Assembly: GCF_029852145.1 (NCBI RefSeq)
Contig: NC_079978.1
Coordinates: 4,216,001 to 4,280,000, forward strand
Source: Microplitis mediator
Lineage: Eukaryota > Arthropoda > Insecta > Hymenoptera > Braconidae
DNA length: 64,000 nt
Reading direction: 5' to 3'
Below, piece by piece: positions 12,165 to 24,047 of the stretch. Each line of letters opens with the position of its first letter. Within the stretch, counting starts at the first letter, position 1. The position numbers were made by a program, and so were the translations under genes. Below the pieces are notes generated by a model, which made no database searches, was not told the origin of the DNA, and saw nothing but the letters and a program-made list of their open reading frames with translations.

Positions 12165-13496
12165 TTACGATTCCTCAGAAGAAGACTTCACACGATCATC
12201 GTAATTTTCAATTGTCAGAGATTTTTCACGGAGTAATTTTATTTTATATCCATCCTCTTGATTATTAGCATTCAATACAGTCAAACGTGTTACTAATAAA
12301 AAATCAGGGTTATTTGGGCTTGGACCGTGAATGTAATCTATTTCATCTTCAAGCCCGATCTAAAATAAATCAATTAATTGTCTATAATAAATCAGTAATT
12401 TTAGGACGTACGGGCTCGGTATCGAAGTAAAGATAGACGTTAGCTAATGCTTGGTAAAGAAAAATGTTTTTGATGCACTCTCTCATCGGCTGCTTCTACT
12501 AATTTAATTAATTATTATTGAACCTTATGTCTTGAATCTTATGTCTGTTACCTTACTCATAATTATTAAAATTGTATTCCATAAAAAAATAGGACTTTAA
12601 TTTAATACTTGCTACCGTGCTCGTACATCTTTGATTAAAAATATTTTTTATATTGATATAATTTTTTTTTAAATACCTGGTGACCTTTTTTGAGCACTTT
12701 GTGACCATTAACACGTAATTTACTTTCATAGAATGCTGTTTCGGCTTGACTAAAGAATTAAAAATAAATATATCAATAATATGACAAGTAATAATTGACA
12801 GACTAAACATTAAATTCCAATGCAGTTGATCATAAAAAGAGATATTTTGACACTCGACGAAACACGATTTCGGACTGCGGGTGATGTCAGCCCTCGTCTA
12901 CGGCTCAGGCAGCCAATTTCACCCTCATTTCAAATCGTTTTGTTTCATCCCTTGTCACATAATATTCTCTATAATTATATTGACATTGTAATAAGTACAA
13001 GTACTTACTTGCGTGGTATACCCATTCCAGCTTTAACTACAGCATCAATTCTCATTGAATTGACATTAGCTACCACTATTTTATTATTTTTATTGCCAGC
13101 TACCAGTGACGAAATTCCAGCATCAAGTTCTTCCTCTTCATCGTCACTGTCATCGTCATTTTTCTATTTGAAACAAACAAATAAATATAAATAAAACCAA
13201 TTATTTTACCATAGATATTTTTAATTAACCAACTAATTAATTACACTAGATTGTTTTTGTCTTTTAGTAGACTTGCACCGTTTGGTTATCAAACAATCAA
13301 GGTTATGAGGCACTAATAAAGTATTTGACAGTCCTTGTGTCAAAAATTTTGATTTCACGCCACTTAAATTATTAGCATCATCATTGTTGTTGTAAGAAGA
13401 TAATGATCTAATTATATAAATAGACTTGATCCTATTTAATTGTTTACTTAATTTTAAAAGTGATAAATAACTTGACGATAACCTTGCAGTTGCCAT
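12165..13496 (-). CDS. MTRES1: MTRES1/C6orf203-like mitochondrial S4-domain protein
   Basis: Four exons join in phase: 13496-13245, 13163-13009, 12749-12677 and 12359-12165 (TAA), about 224 residues. The first about 35 residues (MATARLSSSYLSLLKLSKQL) are basic, Ser/Leu-rich and acid-free, like a mitochondrial import signal. An acidic linker (DDDSDDEEEE) comes next, then an S4-like RNA-binding fold: MRIDAVVKAGMGIPRN, AFYESKLRVNGHK, then GLEDEIDYI and PNNPDFLLV. This order matches human MTRES1, which protects mitochondrial transcription and helps ribosome quality control (family knowledge). The AA|T split codon at the 13009/12749 junction restores the conserved RN pair. The gene is tail-to-tail with rod, 46 bases apart. 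Confidence 0.85.
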
Positions 13497-13583
13497 TTTG
13501 GTTTATGAAATTTACGCGCCATGCAATTCACGCACGCGTAAAAAATTTTAAATGAAATTTTTTTTTTTTAGCCTAACTAATGA
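13497..13583. promoter_or_regulatory. MTRES1 upstream region
   Basis: A short patch with ACGCGCCATGCAATTCACGC, richer in G+C than its surroundings, sits directly upstream of the MTRES1 start and is likely its promoter or start region. The F1/F2 repeat pair begins right after it. Confidence 0.3.
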
Positions 13584-13980
13584 ATGATCCTGAAGTTAGC
13601 AGACAATTAGTAATTTTCGGATTTTTTTTCACCAAATCAATTACAAAAAAAAAAAAAACTAAAAATATGCACATTTAGAAAATTTAAAAAACTACAAGTG
13701 CAATTTTTTAAAATATTTTTTTTTGTAGTTTATCGTCTAAAAAAAAATCAAAAAATTATTAGACGTCTGCTAATTTCAGTATCATGCTAATGAGATAAAT
13801 GTGAATGTAGCAGACATGAGACAAATTTCAAATTACAAATAAATAAAGTAAACAATTAAAAATATAAAAATTAAAAAAATGCACATGCTCATTTTCAAAT
13901 TCTATAAATGCGCATTTTTTAAATTTTATTAAATCCACTTTTTTCAAAATTTTTTAAATTTATAATTGTCAGCTAATGAG
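13577..13980. repeat. Mixed F1-F2 element pair sharing GCTAATGAG
   Basis: F1 (13584-13785, ATGATCCTGAAGTTAGCAG to CAGTATCAT) is followed by GCTAATGAG (13786-13794), an F2 copy (13795-13971) and GCTAATGAG again (13972-13980). CTAATGA precedes F1. Two different families are thus joined through one target-like 9-mer. Confidence 0.8.
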
Positions 13981-14231
13981 TCATGAGTTAATGACATTAT
14001 TGCAATAATTTTGACAGACATACATCAGTTATTAACAACAATTACTTTTCCCACTCGAGTAGACAAAAAATACTTTCCTTGTTGCACTTACGTAATAAAC
14101 AGAAACTGCAACCACATTTTTTATGAAGAAATTGACAGCTTTCAAAAAATTGTAATGCATCGATTGCTGAAATCAGTTTTAAATCAGACAGCAAGAAAAT
14201 TATACTTTGTAAATTATTTTATATTATTGTT
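13981..14231. other. Spacer, no gene seen
   Basis: This AT-rich spacer contains a chance 83-codon frame with no family resemblance and no codon structure that I would trust. I see no other feature. Confidence 0.3.
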
Positions 14232-14756
14232 AAGGGCATTCTCACAGTACCCCCCACTTTAAAAAAATATGAAATATGACTTTCAACTGTCATCGTATTA
14301 AAATTTTATTAATTAATTAAAAAAATATTAAGGCCTTAATTGAAAAAAGGACAACGTAGATGCAGGGCCAGTTTAAAACCGGGTTTAAATTAATATTTCT
14401 AGTATGTCTCAATAATAAATTGCTAGTATACATTAATAATATATAAATATACCAGCAATAATAATTTAAATCCGGATTAAAAATTCTGGTTTGAAAAACA
14501 GTTGTCAAGTTTGGTGTTAAACGAAATTTTTTGAATTTATTTTAGCCTACAAAATTCTAATTATAAAATTGATATGAAGATTTTACTAAAATTTACTTGA
14601 CAAATTTCGTTTAACTTCCAATTGATGTCAACTGTAAGTAATTTTTTTTAAATTAGTTCAATTAATGCTTCAATTTCTTTAATTAATCGATAAAATTTTA
14701 ATACGCTTCTGACAGTTGTCATTGAAAATTTTTAAAAAGTGGGGGGCACTATCTTA
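14232..14756. repeat. Inverted-repeat element with CCCCCCACTTT ends
   Basis: CAGTACCCCCCACTTT near 14246 pairs with AAAGTGGGGGGCACTA near 14740, and the arms continue as CAACTGTCATCGTATTAAAA / TTTTAATACGCTTCTGACAG, giving arms of about 80 bp. The centre (14364-14508) is a degenerate copy of the GGGCCAGTTT element found intact at 41394-41534, so two elements appear nested. Confidence 0.65.
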
Positions 14757-14806
14757 GAAAGGCTTTAATACTATTGATTAATTAGTTAATTAATGACAAT
14801 TCACAG

Positions 14807-15007
14807 CATTAATTATGATTCTGAAGTTAGCAGACAATTAAAAATAAAAAAATTTTTTTTTCAACCAATTACAAAAAAAAAACAAAAATCTAAAAAAATG
14901 CACATGTAGAAAACTTAAAAAACTATAAGTGCTATTTTTTCAAATGTTTTTTTTTATAATTCAACGTTTTGAAAAAAAAATCCAAAACTCCAGTATCATC
15001 ATTAATT
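14807..15007. repeat. Single F1 element with 8-bp duplication CATTAATT
   Basis: An F1 copy at 14815-14999 (ATGATTCTGAAGTTAGCAG to CCAGTATCAT) is flanked on both sides by CATTAATT (14807-14814 and 15000-15007). Confidence 0.75.
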
Positions 15008-15641
15008 AACTTACGGTTCAGTATTTAATAATTCTATAAAATCTTAAAAATATTAGGAAAAGGTAATAAAGGAGTAGAAATATCGATTTCTCGATAATGT
15101 TCTACCAAATAATCAAGCCAATGAATTTTAATTTTTTTGTTATTTTTTTTTTTGCATTTTTTTTTTTATTTTCACATGACCGCTCCTTGGCTCACGTTAG
15201 CCTCCACGCCGCCACATATGTCCAATTTTATTAATTGGTATCGAATAAGTATATTAGAAGATAATAATAGCAATAAATTGTAATAAGGATTTACCATCTT
15301 ATCACCTAACATGACAAGTAATATATTGGATTTTCTGGGTGTCAATGAATATAAGGTAGTAATGTAATTAATTGTGGTGTCTAGAAACAACACGCTTACG
15401 CCAGTTTCATCAACTACTACTACTAGTTTTTTTTTTTTCATTTTAGATTTTTTGTTTTTTTTTTTGTGTTTTTTGTTTTTTTTTTTTGTTATGTTAATTT
15501 TTATTATTCATTATCATTAATAGTAATAATTCATTCCAAGTGTCTTGCATCTTTATGGTGGTTTGTTTTCGATTTTTTTTTTGCAGTATTGAGAAAAAAA
15601 AAGAAGCCGTGTAACGAGAATTAGGGTCTCAGCTACAGCAA
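15008..15641. other. mask 3' UTR and downstream spacer
   Basis: This stretch follows the mask stop codon and is very rich in T runs on the plus strand. The part near 15400-15640 should be mask 3' UTR. No other gene is recognisable. Confidence 0.4.
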
Positions 15642-16747
15642 TTAGTGTGTCCATTTGTTCCATCCCTGTAACATAATCAAGTATAAATAATTACTGATAA
15701 ATATTTATATATGTATAAGTATAGTGATAATGTTAAGAATAAAATATTTACCGGATGATGTTTATCTTGTGCTGTCGGATCAGGCATCCCCCATCCTGGC
15801 GCATCCATTTTAGTGGTATCATTTGGTGGTGGTATTTCTGATAAAACAGTCGCATTTCCATACTGCCCTGGAAATAATGTTAATCCTGGCATCATTGATA
15901 ATGCTGCTGCAGTACCATTAGGGAATGCTTGTGGATTTTCCATATGCCCCTGAAATTAATATTAGTATAAATATGTATATAGAAATTTGTTTTTATTTTT
16001 AGGATCAACTATTAAACCTGACAATGAGGGACGGAGTCCATCTAAATACAAAAATAAATCGCGTTTATCAACAGAAACTAGAAAATTAATACCAAAATCA
16101 TCAGCAGATAATCAAATGCTGGGTCATCGAAATGCAATAAAATGAACTACTTAATAAAATGATAAATTCATAGGGTGGTTTATTTTTAATTTTATTAAAA
16201 ATAAAAAAAAATCAATTTACCTGAAAACCTGAATCCATAATCTGCTGGATATCTGGATCAAGGTTTGAAACACGATTATAGGAAGCATTTGTTCGATACA
16301 TTTGTTGTCTCTCCATTCCAGGTATATTCCATGATCCAACTGATTTATCATTCAACATCCAATTAACTGGAGGCTCAGCATCACCACCAGGTCCCATACC
16401 ACAATTATAATTTTTCCATGCTCTTTCAGTACCAATAGGCCTCGGTACTTTACGGTCTTCTAATTTTAATTGACTCATCTCTTGTGAAACTTGACCTGGA
16501 GATGAGGGTGACATTGTCGGCGAACCTCCATTCTCTAATCCAGTTATCAGATCAATGCCACCGACTTGAGCAGCACCAATGTTACCCAAATGATTGGGGA
16601 ATCCCATTTGTGCCATCATTGGATCTTGATGCGGTGGATAATTACTGTGTGGCGGATGGCTGAATTGCCATCTTGCTTGTCCGTTTGATGATATAGTTGA
16701 TGGATGAGTCGGTGGTGGTGGTCCACGTGAATTTGGTCCACCAGTTG

Positions 16748-16787
<40 letters not shown>

Positions 16788-19700
16788 CTGTTGCTGTTGT
16801 TGTTGTTGCTGATATTTATTCAGAGGATAATTACCAAGCATTGCTAAATTGTTTGGTTGCATACCAGTTGGTGGTGCTGCTGGTACCGGTGCAAACATAT
16901 TTGGATGAATACCCGTTGGTGGATTGAACATCGTTACTTGTGGTTTATTATTGAGATGTAATGAACTTGAAAAGTCAGGAGCACGTGGATTTAATCTTGA
17001 CATACTCACAGTCGTACTGACACTCGCTGATTGGCTTATTGATGGAGCATAACTTTGCATATGTGGATGAAATGGCATCATCGGATGCCCACCACTCGAT
17101 TGCCCGTCATTTGGTACCATTTTCAATAAACTAGAATTAACGTTTGCATGGTCGTATCCACCAGAGTTGTTTTTAAATAAACCAACCTCGAGGTTTTGCT
17201 GTGAATTTGATGCCATCATGTGCTGCTGCTGCTGCTGTTGCTGCTGTGATTGCATCTGTTGATGTTGTTGCTGCTGCTGAGACTGCTGAGAAGCTTGTTG
17301 CTGCTGAGATGGAGTTGGCTGTTGCTGGGAAGATTGCTGTTGCTGCTGCTGTGATTGTTGCTGTTGCGATTGCTGCATCTCACGTTGAGATTGCTGATGC
17401 TGCTGCTGCTGATGATTTACATTGAGATTTCGCGAGGCAAGATCACTGGCATATACAGCTCTATTGTATTGATTAATACCAGCGTTTTGTAGTTCGATAT
17501 TCTGCTGTTGATTCATAACTGGCCGTGCAACTGCTAAACTTGTTGTTTTACTTGGCAATTGATGATCATTCATACCATAATTCATTGATGCTTGATACTG
17601 TTGCTGCTGTTGCTGTAAGCTGTTGTGAATACCAGATGGTGATACACCTTGTACACTGCCTATTGTTGAGTTGCCCGATGACATAACACTGCTATTACTT
17701 GTTTTACTGGAAACTGGTGAACACATCGATGTACCTCTGTAACCAGGTGCCTTTGAAGCATCAACTTGTGGTGGTACACTGTCAATAAATTTATTGGAAG
17801 GAGCACTAGAAGTATTTGTAGATCCACCACCACCAGCAACTGTTGCAAAATTCATACCCTTCTGAGATTCGTTTTCACGACTTCCCCATACTGATTGTTG
17901 AGCAACCTTTGAAAAACTATCATTGAACAAAGAGTATTCAAGTGGTGTACTTGTTTGCTGTTGAGCTTGATGTGATCCAGATTGTTCCATAATTCCTGAA
18001 ATAACTGGAGTCGTGCTGCGTATTGGTTGGGGTTGTTGCTGCTGTTGATGCGAATGGTGATGAGCTTGCTGCTGCTGCTCTCGTTGCTGTTGTTGTTGCT
18101 GCTGCTCCCGCTGCTGCTGCTGTTGATGTTGTTGTTGCTGGTGTTGTTGCTGTTGCTGCTGCTCTCGCTGTTGTTGATGTTGTTGCTGCTGCTGATGTTC
18201 TCGCTGCTGTTGCTCTCGCTGTGTCTGTTGAGATTGCTGTTGTTGAAAACTATTTGATTGCGTGACAACTGGTGGAGATGGTGTAACACGCATAGAATTA
18301 ACAGAAGTAGACGACACAATATTATCCGAGCCATTTGAAACAACAGTAGATGTTATTGTGGAGGATTGCATGGTCATAGGGCCAGACGATGAGTAAGTTT
18401 TACTATTATAATGTCCTGATATACTTTGAGTAGATAGAGACGGCAGTGTACGGCAGTGCTTGGGCGATGTGCTCGTCATGGTTTGATGAGATAAGTTAAG
18501 CGATGTCGAGGGTGTTGATGACATAACATTATTCACTGAACTTTGAGATTGAGATATTGATGATAACGAGGACTTTTGTTTATTACTACTATTACTATTA
18601 TTGTTGTTGTTGTTATTATTATTATTACTGCTGTTGTTAATAATCTGATTTGTATGATTTAATTGTACATTTGAAGTTGATGTGTGAGTCGAGGCAGTGA
18701 TATCCGACAATTTAGCAGCAAATGTCTGCGGTGCAGTTGTTGTTATAAGTTTAGTAGCCCGTCCCGAGGTCATAATAGCACTAGTATAAGACATTGTTGT
18801 TCTGGTATTAGATGACGAGGATGATACCTGTCCAGATGCAGCAGCTGCTGCTGCTGCTGCTGCCGCGGCATGAGCACGTTTTTCGGCAGCTGCTACTAGT
18901 CGTGGTGCTGTTGCGCGTGATAGAGGCGCTGAAAATGCACCGGCTAATTTAATTGATGACGATGACCTTAAGGGCATTATCTGACCGACAGAGGATATTC
19001 CCGATGAAGTATAACCAGATTTAGTTGCATAACTAGTGGTCCCGGAGACAGTGGTTGGTGGTTTATTTACCGGTCCCGTCTTAGGCTTGGATGTCTAATA
19101 AAGACCGTAAATAAATAACGATTAGAAAAAATACGGTATTAAGAAAATTTGAATTAAAAATAAAAAGAAAAAGAAACTTACGGCACTCGTTGGTGCCGTC
19201 GATTTATCCCAAGTTGAAGAAATCACCGTAAGTTTGTTCTTTGGCAGCATCTGAAGGATATCTACGTCGGGATCTTTTATAAGAGCAGCTATTAAAGTAT
19301 GAGCTTGTTTAGTAGCGTCAGTTGGACCTCTATTGAATAAAATAAAGAAAAATGTTACAGTAATTGATGAAAAAGGGGAAGATTTATATAATGACTCTAA
19401 ATTTTCTACGAAAAAGTAAGCTACTTACTTGATCGTGATAATACGTTCGCCTTGACACTTGCTCTGCTTTTCAACCTCAATATGAGCACCAGTCGCAGCG
19501 CGAATAGCATTAATATTACTACCACCTCGACCAATAACACGACTAATAGCATTTGGTGGGACCGATATTTTTTTAGAACGACATGGAGAATTCATGAATC
19601 TACCAGAATCAGAATCAGATTGTCCCTTACGAACAACTTCTTTCCAACCCTCTTCTCGTTTACCAGCCTGTTTCGGACTCGTTGAATTTAATGTTTTAAC

Positions 19701-21930
19701 ACTATTGTTTATTCCATCGTTATCATACTGATTACTATTAATGCTATTATTAGATTTCTTTCCCTTTCCAGAAACATAATTTTCATTACCGGTTGCCTCA
19801 AAGTCCTCACGCTCTGCAGGATGCCTTGAAGATTCAAATACAAGTTGTCCTTTGAGCTTACGCTCGGAGGAATTATTATTATTATTACCACTAGTAGAGG
19901 AAGATGCAACTGGCTGTCGTAAGTTGCCAGACGAGGTGGCCATTGAAGTTGACGAACCTCCGGCATTACTATTACTAGTTGAAGCGCGTTTATCGGGAGC
20001 ACAAGTTGAATTAGGAATTGAAGTTGAAGAACAAGTTTGAAGTTTACTACTAGGTGCTACTATGGAGGATTGGGATATATTTGATGATGAAGGAGAAGAA
20101 GCAAAAACTGAAGATTGAGGGCGATGTGGGGAGCTGTCTTTATCATTACTATTATTTGAGTTGCTATTATTAATATTACTGTTGTTATTATTATTATTCT
20201 TCTTCTTTTTCTTATCTTTCTTTCGTTCGCGTGCTTTAACATCATTACTGCTACAGCTTCCTTGGCTATTAGCATCGATACCACTGTCACCCTCTTCTTT
20301 ATCAGGATCATCAGGGCTGCGATTTACTGGGGATGGTGAGGGAACGTTGTCCAGACGTTCGCAACTGTCAGCACCACCCTCATTGTCGCTTTCATCAGCT
20401 CTATCGGCATCCTCATCTTCCGATTTTTTTGACGCATCCTCTTTATCCTCATAAATTGTTTCATTCTTTTTATTTTCCTCATGCAATTTACGCTTTTCTT
20501 CTTTCTTTTCCAACTTTTTCTTTTTTTTACGCTCACGTCTACGTGCTGCTGCCGCACGCTTTGATTCTTCACGTGTTTTTTCCATATCTAGTTCTTCCAA
20601 AAGTATACTGGCATTTTTATAGGCTTTAGCTGCTTGAGTTTCTTTAGCAGCGCGTATTATTTTAACACACTCTTGACACTTTTCCAATAGTTCTTTGTCA
20701 CTAACAGTACCAATATACCTTGTCATTTCTTGATCACTTGGAAATTGCGTTACATGACCAACCATCCATTTAACAACTTTAGTATGTCCCTTACGAAAGG
20801 CTGCCATTAAACAAGACACTTTACGATTGTCTTGTGAATCAATGTCAGCATGGGCATTGTGTAAAAGTTCAACAACATTAAGATGACCGCCATTTGCAGC
20901 GAGCCACAACGGACTGTTACCTTTTTTATTTTTAACCTCAACTAGGGTACCACGTGCTAATAATAATTCAACAAAACGACAGTGACCCTTGTCGGCGGCA
21001 ATAGTAAGGGCAGTATCACGCGACGAGGGTACAGGAGTTGCATTAACATCCGCGCCTTTAGTTAATAAAACACGACCAACTTCAACGTAACCACCACTGG
21101 CGGCTTCCATTAATGGTGTTAATCCTGTTTTCGCTCGATGCTCAACATTTGCTTTACGATCAAGTAACAGACTTACAACTTCATGTCTGCCTTGGAAGCA
21201 AGCAAGAGTTAAAGCAGTATTACGATTTGTTTCAATCTGCGCATTAATATCACTACCCATATCCAATAGTAATTTAACTGCCTGAGTATGACCGTTCATA
21301 GCAGCAAGCATCAGTGGAGATATTCCAAGTTTTGAACCGGTTCGTGAATTTATTTCAGCACCATTCTGCAGCAAAAGTTTTATTATATTGACATAACCAC
21401 CAGATGCAGCTAAACTCAGTGGTGTATAGTCAGATACATTGCGATGTTCTTTGTTGGCGTTACGAGACAGTAATAGTTCTACAACCTCAAATCTTCCACC
21501 ACTGCAAGCAAGTGACAATGGTGTATCTTTAGTTCGTTCAGACTGTGCTTCAATGTCTGCATTGTGATGTAAAAGTATTTCAACAACTTTTTGATGTCCA
21601 GCAGTTGCTGCTAATATTAATGGTGTAAAACCTTTTTTATCACGATGTTCAATGTCCGCACCACGACTGAGTAGAAATTCAACAAGTTCCTCGTGACCAC
21701 CAGCACATGCAAGCGTTAGTGCCGTGTCATGATTGCTGTCTGTTTCTGAATCAACATCCATACAAGCAAACTGCTGATTCTGATTTGCCGGTGGATAAGT
21801 ACCTGGAGCTGGATCTGCGGTGACCTGCGCACCTGTAGGTACTACAACACTGCCTGCATACGCTCCAACTGGTACACTTATCGCTGGATCTAATTGATAA
21901 CTTTGTTGAACTTGTTGCTGCACTTGCTGC

Positions 21931-21962
<32 letters not shown>

Positions 21963-24006
21963 AACATGACCAGTTACTACCGGACCAGCAGTGGTTTGTT
22001 GTTGCGGTGGCTGCTGCTGCTGTTGTTGCTGCTGCTGCTGTTGACATGGAGAAGGCTGCTGTGATAAAAGAGCATGCCTAGCTTTTTTCTCTTTAGCACA
22101 GGCATTTGCGGTATATACTTGTTTTTTATCGGGTTCCGTAAGACTTGTCACGGTACTCGTTGCCAGTCCTTGAGTCTGCGTTGCTACTTGAACCTGATTA
22201 CTGCTTGCACTGCTACTACTAATGCTGCTACTTGAGCTACTGCTACTAGTTCCAGCACTAACTTTAGCTCCATTTTTGTCCTTGTTCCGTGTAGCTGCAT
22301 TTAGATTCCAACCCAGCACTAGATTATCTATAACTAAAATTTTATTATCATCAATGTTACATCTTACTTTATTAAAAACCTTTTGTTTAAGAAAAAAAAA
22401 ATAGTTAATTATTAATCATACTTGTTGGATCGAGTCCAGGATCCTCATAAGGTGGTTCAGAGCCACGTATTTGCGCAGCTGCCATACGCAAACCGCGTTT
22501 AAAACCTTTCTTATAAACATCATCTAGAGTTTTTTCTCGAGTTAATCTCTCACTGGATCGTCTTCCAGAGCCGCTGGCATCCTAAATTTATTATTTACAA
22601 ATTAACAATTTAAAAAATAATAAATTACTTTAATATAATTTATTGAATATTATATCCAAGTATATTTTATATATATGTAAAAGTCACCTGCTCAACTTGA
22701 CGCAATACCTGATGTTGTTCCATGGATACAAGGTCTTTTGAGAGCTGCTCTTGGTCTTTGTCACAAATACCAAATTTCTTAAGCTCTAATTCATCTTGAT
22801 CGTCTGGACCAACTGTGGAAGCACAGAGTTAAGCAAAATCGAACAAAAATTATAGAAAATAATAATAATAATCATTTAAAACATTATGAACAATAATAAT
22901 AATATATAAAAATATCGCGATGATCTTACGAGCCATATAGTTACCGTTAGGCACATCGTCGAAGGTAATTGATTCGATTATTTCGGCAACCTCGTCCATT
23001 GGTATCTGCATTTCGTCATCTAATTTCAGGACAGTGCTGTCAGCAGTCAATGCTTTAGCTTTAGGTGCGGCAGCAAAGAAAGGGCAGGCAGTGTCTCTAT
23101 GCAATCTTGCCAATTCAGAGTCCAAAGGCTCCGGAATATTTTGCTGAGTTGTTTGCTACATTTAAAGTCAAACGCATATACATCAAGACATCATTTCGTA
23201 TTATTATATTTTTTTTTTTTAGATATTTATAATTTTTAAATTCCAAATGATGTGGAAGCAGTTGTTATTAAATGTAAGTTAAAAAAAAAAATCATTTATT
23301 CTCTGATGATTCATTAGTTTTTTTTTTTTTTAATTGTTAAATTTTCTATCTACTTGATTGTACCTGATCGTGAAGATGCTCAAGATGGGTCTGAGTGGGG
23401 TGAAGGTGAGCCAATAGTTGACTGGGCATTACAATAGCACCACTGTCACTTAGAACACCAGCTTGAAATTGATGTACATCATGATGATGCTGCTGCTGCT
23501 GTACCTGTATTCAGAGATTAGCAATAGTGTCACACAATATTACATCCACAATGGATTGTCTCATTATCAAAGTCAGTCCATTAGTCCAGCAATCCGAGTG
23601 GGTAACCAATTATTCATTGTCATCAGATATTAATAATTTTTATTCCAAAATTTCCTCATTTATTTGTCTAATTTTTTAATAAATAAATTTTTATTATTTC
23701 AACATTAACTCATGATAAAAAAAAATTTATATTTTTTATCTGATAGTACAACAAAAACTTGTTTATGGTAACCGACTCGAAAATAATTTCTAGGTTTAAC
23801 TGTGCATGATGATAATCAATCGACGAACCTGTACTTGGTCCAACTGCATCTGAAGTTGTTGATTCAATTGCTGAAGTTGTTGAAGGTCATGAACTTGTTG
23901 CAGCTGATATACATGCTGTCGTTGTTTTTCTTGATATTGCTGTTGGAGTCCCACCAATGTTACTTGTTGTTGTTGTTGCTGCTGCTGCTGTTGTTGTTGT
24001 TGTTGC

Positions 24007-24047
<41 letters not shown>

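Noticed and set aside
12820..13194. Plus-strand 124-codon frame
   Set aside because: Antisense to the second MTRES1 exon; the minus strand reads a recognisable S4-domain protein.
17201..18343. Alanine-, valine-, leucine- and serine-rich frames opposite or beside mask
   Set aside because: They are out-of-frame readings of CAG/CAA repeats in the mask exon.
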